A stretch of 9,267 bases of DNA, taken from the NCBI GenBank assembly GCA_002428385.1, contig DIWB01000026.1:1-9267 (forward strand). The letters are read 5' to 3'. Below, piece after piece: positions 5,284 through 9,267 of this stretch. Below the pieces are notes generated by a model, which saw nothing but the letters and a program-made list of their open reading frames with translations, made no database searches and was not told where the DNA came from. This stretch comes from Bacteroidales bacterium UBA6117 (GTDB lineage Bacteria; Bacteroidota; Bacteroidia; Bacteroidales; VadinHA17). How positions within the stretch are numbered: position 1 is the first letter of the stretch; each line of letters opens with the position of its first letter. The translations under genes were made by a program, and so were the position numbers.

Positions 5284-7702
5284 AAATTATTTCCTTACGG
5301 TTTCCCTTGCGTTATTTTTATCAATGAGCTCTTTCGGGCAGAATCACTCTCTTCAGGTCGTGGTTCGTGATTCAGTGAACAACAAGACATTAGAGGGGGT
5401 TGTAGCTGAGGTTACCTCCGTCGGAGTAAGTGATAAGGTTGTTCATGCCGAGGTTTCAGATGTCAGAGGACGCTTGTTCTTTTCCCTGCCTTCCGGCAAT
5501 TACCGCCTTGTAATAAGAATGCTTGGCTATACTCCCCTGGTGCAGGAATTAAGTGTCACCGGTGACCTGCATCGGGATTTCCTGCTGTCATCACAGCCTG
5601 TAAACCTGGGTGAAGTGGAGGTTGCCAGCCTGATGGTCAACCGGCAGGCAAGGGATTTGCCTGCTCCCATAGCTGTTGTCGGGTCATTGAAATATAAAAA
5701 ACTATCATCCCTTACCCTTTCAAATGTGCTTGCCACTGAGCCGGGTATCGCCATGGGCAACGATGGAGTGTGGGCTACCAATATCAATATCCGCGGTTTC
5801 AGCGAAAACCGCCTTGTGACACTGATCGACGGCAACCGTGTGGAAACAGCAAATGACCTCACGGCTTCGCTCAGCATGATCGATGTAAACGATATCGAAA
5901 AGGTGGAAGTGGTAAAAGGCGCCCAGTCGTCGCTTTACGGCACCGGAGCCATGGGCGGCATTGTAAACATAATTACAAAGGACGGTCATTTTTCAGACAA
6001 GATGTATCTGTCGGGAAATGTCAGTTCCGGATTTTCCTCAGCTAACAAGTTCTTCATGAATCACGCTGACCTTAACACCGGTTCACAGAAGTGGTTCGTC
6101 AGGGTAAGCGGTTCCTACGGCAAGGCAGATGACATGAGGACACCTGAAGGCGTTCTCCCCAACAGCCAGTTCACCACAAATAACATAACTGCCAAAGTAG
6201 GTATCAAGCCTCTCCCTAACCACCAGTTCAACCTTCAGTTTCAGCGAAACTGGTCGACCGATGTCGGCATTCCGGGCGGAGATGCTTTCCCCGGTCCGGC
6301 CCGGGCAACCTATTCTGACATCGGGAGGCAGCTGCTGTCGGCAGACTATGAGATAAAAAATCCCGGCAAAAGACTTGAATCAATAAAATTCAACTATTTC
6401 ATGCAGTTCATCAAGCGCGATGTTGAACTGATCCCAAATACCGTTACACTAAATGAAACACCCACGGGCTTCCAGCGCATAACGCCTGAGCTTTTTCTTC
6501 CGATAGGGGAACATTTCACCCGTGGAGGAAAACTCCAGGGAACCTGGAAACTTTCAGAAAAGAATACCCTGATCGCCGGCGCTGACATATGGGCACGTGA
6601 CCTTTACACCGAACGCATAAAAAACATAAGGGTCGACGTATTGAACAAAGACGGAGACATACTGAAAACAAATAACCTAATCCGGGGAGAGACTCCTACC
6701 CCGGAGTCAACTTTTGCCAGTGCTGGGGTATTCATACAAAACGAAACACAGCTTCCTGACGAAAGGATGACGCTTATAATCGGCGGACGAATGGACCGGA
6801 TAAAAGTCAGGAACGAACAGGGACGGGATATCGACTACCTTATAACAAACGGAGTAAGGAATGATTCACCTCCAAACCAGAGGATTACTTTCGATGCGGG
6901 AAGCAACACCGGCATGTCATGGAGCGCCAACGCCGGCCTTCTTTACAGGCTTCCTGAAAACACCGACCTGTCATTCAGCTTCGCCCGTTCGTTCAGGGCT
7001 CCGTCGCTTGAGGAACTGTTCAAATATATTGACCTTGGCAACTATGTCCTCCTTGGCAATACGGAACTTGAGCCGGAGAACGGTTATTCCGGCAACCTCG
7101 GACTGAGAGTGTGGAAAAACAAGCTGAACTTCCAGGCTGACGTATTTGCAAACAGGATTCAGAATATGATAGTCGAAACGCCGGGAGAGTTTATTTATAC
7201 GATTAATACAGGAGCTTCCGAAGGTATGACCGACACTCTTCCCGCACTTGTCAACGCCAATGTAAGCAAGGCCTTCCTCTATGGTTTTGATTTTGGATTT
7301 CAGTACAACTTCCATTCTGATTTTGTTTTAACCGGAACGGGAGCATATGTTCGCGGAAAGGATACCGAAGCCGATACCTACCTTCCGCAGATCCCCCCGC
7401 TTAACGGCCGCCTCGGCATCCGTTACACCAATAACAGGACAGGCTCAGCCGAACTTACACTTGTTGGCGCTTCAAAGCAGAATAAAATAGCTGAAGGGGA
7501 AAAGGAAACCGGCGGATTCACCCGCCTCGACCTGGCCCTGAACTCAACATCCATAAATCTGGGAAATACAAGGCTGCAGATGTTTGCAGGAATCGAGAAC
7601 ATCACCGACCGCAGCTATACAAGCCATCTTTCAACCAACAGGGGAAATATCAGCGTAGAACCCGGACGGAATATTTATTTGAGGATGACGTTTGGATTCT
7701 GA
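5273..7702 (+). CDS. TonB-dependent outer-membrane receptor
   Basis: This outer-membrane active-transport barrel, 809 residues, is energised by TonB/ExbBD, whose genes are not here. Signal peptide residues 1-22 are cleaved probably at SFG/QN. Residues about 26-112 form a carboxypeptidase-regulatory-like beta-sandwich (VVVRDSVNNKTLEGV, LPSGNYRLVIRMLGYTP), common in Bacteroidetes receptors. The plug spans about 125-238 (IRGFSENRLVTLIDGNRVE; IEKVEVVKGAQSSLYGTGAMGG; IVNIITKDG). The remainder is the 22-strand barrel, ending NITDRSYTSH and RNIYLRMTFGF with the terminal Phe typical of outer-membrane barrels. The compact plug resembles siderophore/cobalamin-type (BtuB/CirA-like) receptors rather than long SusC types, and no SusD follows. 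The start is ATG 5273 or the adjacent ATG 5276; both overlap the regulator stop by 8-11 bp, implying coupling. No substrate can be assigned. The stop abuts an octamer array. Confidence 0.93.
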   Translation: MMNRNYFLTVSLALFLSMSSFGQNHSLQVVVRDSVNNKTLEGVVAEVTSVGVSDKVVHAEVSDVRGRLFFSLPSGNYRLVIRMLGYTPLVQELSVTGDLHRDFLLSSQPVNLGEVEVASLMVNRQARDLPAPIAVVGSLKYKKLSSLTLSNVLATEPGIAMGNDGVWATNINIRGFSENRLVTLIDGNRVETANDLTASLSMIDVNDIEKVEVVKGAQSSLYGTGAMGGIVNIITKDGHFSDKMYLSGNVSSGFSSANKFFMNHADLNTGSQKWFVRVSGSYGKADDMRTPEGVLPNSQFTTNNITAKVGIKPLPNHQFNLQFQRNWSTDVGIPGGDAFPGPARATYSDIGRQLLSADYEIKNPGKRLESIKFNYFMQFIKRDVELIPNTVTLNETPTGFQRITPELFLPIGEHFTRGGKLQGTWKLSEKNTLIAGADIWARDLYTERIKNIRVDVLNKDGDILKTNNLIRGETPTPESTFASAGVFIQNETQLPDERMTLIIGGRMDRIKVRNEQGRDIDYLITNGVRNDSPPNQRITFDAGSNTGMSWSANAGLLYRLPENTDLSFSFARSFRAPSLEELFKYIDLGNYVLLGNTELEPENGYSGNLGLRVWKNKLNFQADVFANRIQNMIVETPGEFIYTINTGASEGMTDTLPALVNANVSKAFLYGFDFGFQYNFHSDFVLTGTGAYVRGKDTEADTYLPQIPPLNGRLGIRYTNNRTGSAELTLVGASKQNKIAEGEKETGGFTRLDLALNSTSINLGNTRLQMFAGIENITDRSYTSHLSTNRGNISVEPGRNIYLRMTFGF

Positions 7703-7890
7703 GGAAGGTGTGAAGGCGTGAAGGCGTAAAGGCATAAAGACGTAAAGGCATAAAGGAGTGAAGGCGGTTTAGGGTTGCTGGTTGCTGGTTACTAGTTGCA
7801 AGTTTCAGGGTTTCAGGCATTGACTTACTGAATACTGAATACCGAATACTGAATACTGAATACTGAATACCGTTCTTAACTGCCTACTGC
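7703..7890. repeat. Spacer built of 8-bp and 7-bp tandem repeats
   Basis: Nearly the whole gap between the convergent receptor and DUF1080 genes is short-period repeats. 7705-7768: eight octamers of the type AAGGCGTG/AAGGCATA. 7773-7807: five heptamers drifting from GGTTGCT to AGTTGCA and AGTTTCA. 7826-7874: seven heptamers TACTGAA/TACCGAA. 7879-7899: three heptamers ACTGCCT, ACTGCCT, ACTGCAA, which run nine bases into the end of the DUF1080 gene. The unit changes from block to block while the period stays at 7-8. No terminator hairpin or gene is seen. Confidence 0.85.
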
Positions 7891-8637
7891 CTACTGCAAA
7901 CTCGTATTACCAGAGGGCAACTCAATTATCCGTAGGTTACGGAAATGGATTTCCGCTCCTTCCGACTCGAGGCATAAATATCCTTTTCTCTTTGATGAAT
8001 TAGTGATGCCGTTGACAACTTTTCCGTTTACCGAAAGCTTAATAACGCCATCGATGCAGATGACATCATATACATTCCACTCTCCTTTCCCCTTGCACCG
8101 GTTCTCAACCGACTTGCTCCTTGTTCCCCGGGGATTATCAGGGGTGGTTGTCACTCCGCCCACACCAAACAGTTCGCCATGCACATAAGCTATAGGTGGA
8201 ACCACTCCGTCCTTTGTATTAAGCGTGACCCAGTCGAGTTCGAGCATCTGAACCTCAACACCGTTCGGGAGCCGCGATTTTTCATCGGGATTGGCATCGG
8301 ACCATACAAACACCCCTGAGTTGCCTCCCGGTTCCATGTGCATCCATTCAACATGCAGGATGAAATTCTCATATTGCTTCTCCGACCGCATTACACCAAT
8401 CGGCTGACCGGAACATATAAGCATCCCCCCGCGTTTCGACCAGGTGTCCTCCGCGGTGTTTACATTGATCCAGAGCAGAGGGGCATTGTTATTCTGACCT
8501 GCCGCGGGTGTGACATCTTTCAGAATAACAGCTTTCCCGAACTCAAGTGGCTTTTGCGACCTGGCTTCCCTGCTGCCTGCAAAAAAGAAAAGCAGCAGTA
8601 ATCCTGCCGCAATTGTTTTACTTGTACAATTTATCAT
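7891..8637 (-). CDS. Secreted DUF1080 protein (3-keto-disaccharide hydrolase family)
   Basis: This 248-residue secreted protein belongs to the DUF1080 / 3-keto-disaccharide hydrolase family, a concanavalin-like beta-sandwich. Some members hydrolyse glycosides oxidised at C3; activity here is inferred. The N-terminus MINCTSKTIAAGLLLLFFFAG is a signal peptide, cleaved about residues 22-27. Family hallmarks seen are YENFILHVEWMHMEPGGNSGVFVW, NGVEVQMLELDW, GEWNVYDVICIDGVIKLSVNGKVV, and the closing KGYLCLESEGAEIHFRNLRI. Length is that of a one-domain member and nothing key appears lost. A promoter lies at 8654-8684, giving a very short leader. The final residues and the TAG stop lie in the ACTGCCT heptamer block, so the C-terminus (SGNTSLQ) may be partly repeat-derived. 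It stands alone, convergent with the receptor; no oxidoreductase or sugar-transport partner adjoins it, though a Tat-exported reductase lies 6 kb away. Confidence 0.9.
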   Translation of the reverse strand: MINCTSKTIAAGLLLLFFFAGSREARSQKPLEFGKAVILKDVTPAAGQNNNAPLLWINVNTAEDTWSKRGGMLICSGQPIGVMRSEKQYENFILHVEWMHMEPGGNSGVFVWSDANPDEKSRLPNGVEVQMLELDWVTLNTKDGVVPPIAYVHGELFGVGGVTTTPDNPRGTRSKSVENRCKGKGEWNVYDVICIDGVIKLSVNGKVVNGITNSSKRKGYLCLESEGAEIHFRNLRIIELPSGNTSLQ

Positions 8638-8653
8638 TCTATGAGTTTTATTC

Positions 8654-8684
8654 CAAAGATAGTCAATACAATGTCCGGCTCATA
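8654..8684 (-). promoter_or_regulatory. Bacteroidetes-type promoter for the DUF1080 gene
   Basis: On the minus strand TATCTTTG (8661-8654) is an exact TAnnTTTG, and TATG (8684-8681) sits exactly 19 bases upstream, matching TTTG in three of four positions. The reductase promoter has the same TATG variant. Transcription would begin near 8647, only about 10 nt before the ATG. Confidence 0.6.
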
Positions 8685-8693
8685 GAATTGAGT

Positions 8694-8924
8694 TCACTTT
8701 CTTCGTGCATTCATCTCCCTGTTGTTCTTCCTGTACTTTTTAAAGGCATCACTTCTTGTCCTGGTATTATGCTTCGAATAGAAAGCCTTGTTCTTTTCCA
8801 ACTGCAGATTGCTGAGAAGCATCAATCCTTTCAGTTCATGGAAGTTCTTCCTGCTGGAGGAGCAACCGGTAAATACTGCGATGACCATAAGACAGATTAT
8901 GCATGAAATGATTATCCTTCTCAT
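8694..8924 (-). CDS. Small lipoprotein of unknown function
   Basis: I do not recognise this 76-residue protein. MRRIIISCIICLMVIAVFTGCSSS is a clean lipoprotein signal with lipobox FTGC (Cys21) and a Ser-rich linker. The short mature part (about 55 residues) is charged, predicted helical in its middle (LMLLSNLQLEKNKAFYSKH) and very basic at the end (FKKYRKNNREMNARRK). That tail could touch an acidic partner, lipopolysaccharide or nucleic acid. A -7-like TAGTTTTG stands about 25 bases upstream of the ATG. The gene ends 57 bp before the DUF1080 start, with a separate promoter between them. A real gene is likely because of the complete signal and lipobox. Confidence 0.7.
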   Translation of the reverse strand: MRRIIISCIICLMVIAVFTGCSSSRKNFHELKGLMLLSNLQLEKNKAFYSKHNTRTRSDAFKKYRKNNREMNARRK

Positions 8925-9267
8925 TATGAATTGTTTTGATAGACAAAGACAAAACTACACGCTTTATACCAATGACTTCACAACAATTTTACGAGGATTC
9001 CCCGGAAAAGTTACGCAGGAAGGTTAAAAAAGAGTTAGTCTTCAGGTCCGGATAATCGTGCAGGATGCTTACATCAATCCTGCAGGCTCAGAGTTACCTG
9101 AAATAACCTGAATAAATAAGTCTGCTGCAGACATCAGCTACACAGGAAAAGAGTACCTCCTGTTATGTGCGAAAGACACTCGGAAATAAGTTGTGGCTTT
9201 TATTTCCAGGATTTTTTACCGTAACAAACCGGACAACCATTACGAAAATATTCGTACATATCGTTGC
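8925..9267. other. 343-bp region without a recognised gene
   Basis: No credible coding frame is seen up to the window edge. A hairpin with an 8-bp stem TGCAGGAT/ATCCTGCA and a 10-nt loop lies at 9059-9084. A near repeat (TTACCTGAAA, TAACCTGAAT) follows at about 9094-9113, and an imperfect palindrome TACGAAAATATTCGTA sits at 9241-9256. An upstream region for a gene beyond the edge is possible. Confidence 0.4.
8950..8957 (-). promoter_or_regulatory. -7 element for the small lipoprotein gene
   Basis: On the minus strand TAGTTTTG (8957-8950) matches TAnnTTTG and is identical to the element before the ABC operon. No -33 TTTG is found at the 19-base spacing (TGAA instead), so the call is tentative. 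Confidence 0.35.

Noticed and set aside
5527..5989. Minus-strand open frames inside the TonB receptor
   Set aside because: They overlap the conserved plug domain coding sequence and carry no promoter, ribosome binding site or family motif of their own.
7705..7899. CRISPR array
   Set aside because: Units are 7-8 bp with no spacers, no longer repeat and no cas genes nearby. It is a short tandem repeat region.
8788..9027. Plus-strand open frame of 79 residues at the right end
   Set aside because: It is largely antisense to the lipoprotein gene, with no ribosome binding site or recognisable content; the lipoprotein has a complete signal and lipobox.

Overview
The window looks like chromosomal DNA of a Bacteroidetes (probably Bacteroidales-like) bacterium. 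The grounds are the promoters, which fit the phylum's TTTG-N19-TAnnTTTG pattern; a TonB-dependent receptor with an N-terminal carboxypeptidase-regulatory-like domain; a secreted DUF1080 (3-keto-disaccharide hydrolase family) protein; a Bacteroidetes-style REP-associated transposase; and lipoproteins with relaxed lipoboxes. This assignment is inferred from gene families and promoter style, not from a marker gene.

Layout. 1-244: gene-free, hairpin-rich edge. 245-817 (+): a REP-associated tyrosine transposase (RAYT). The same 28-bp perfect palindrome lies just upstream of it, in frame inside it, and across its stop codon. 838-1896 (-): an aldo/keto reductase with a twin-arginine signal, convergent with the RAYT; the shared palindrome also supplies its stop codon. 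1897-2245: non-coding, with the reductase promoter, an 18-bp palindrome and a heptamer array. 2246-4660 (-): a three-gene ABC importer operon of the nitrate/sulfonate/taurine/thiamine-precursor class (lipoprotein binding protein, permease, ATPase), with overlapping or nearly abutting genes. 4661-5028: a divergent control region with a cluster of small hairpins, a good Bacteroidetes promoter and a structured leader of about 113 nt. 5029-7702 (+): a small protein of the TM1266 / 'iron-only hydrogenase system regulator' family, overlapping a TonB-dependent receptor. 7703-7890: a gene-free spacer built almost wholly of 7- and 8-bp tandem repeats. 7891-8637 (-): a secreted DUF1080 protein. 8694-8924 (-): a 76-residue lipoprotein of unknown role. 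8925-9267: no gene seen.

Working together (inference): the divergent blocks at 2246-7702 contain parts for a two-membrane uptake route: an outer-membrane TonB receptor, a periplasmic binding lipoprotein, an inner-membrane permease and an ATPase. The small ACT/NikR-like regulator gene lies behind a leader that can fold to hide its ribosome binding site. The ligand cannot be read from the sequence; a metal, metal-cofactor or vitamin precursor is a guess from the families.

The most unusual signals are (1) the leader, in which one 7-nt strand has two identical possible partners, one of them covering the Shine-Dalgarno site; (2) the palindrome that sits inside the RAYT and closes two convergent genes with the same Gly-Leu-stop; and (3) heptamer/octamer arrays that start exactly at, or run into, the stop codons of three unrelated genes.
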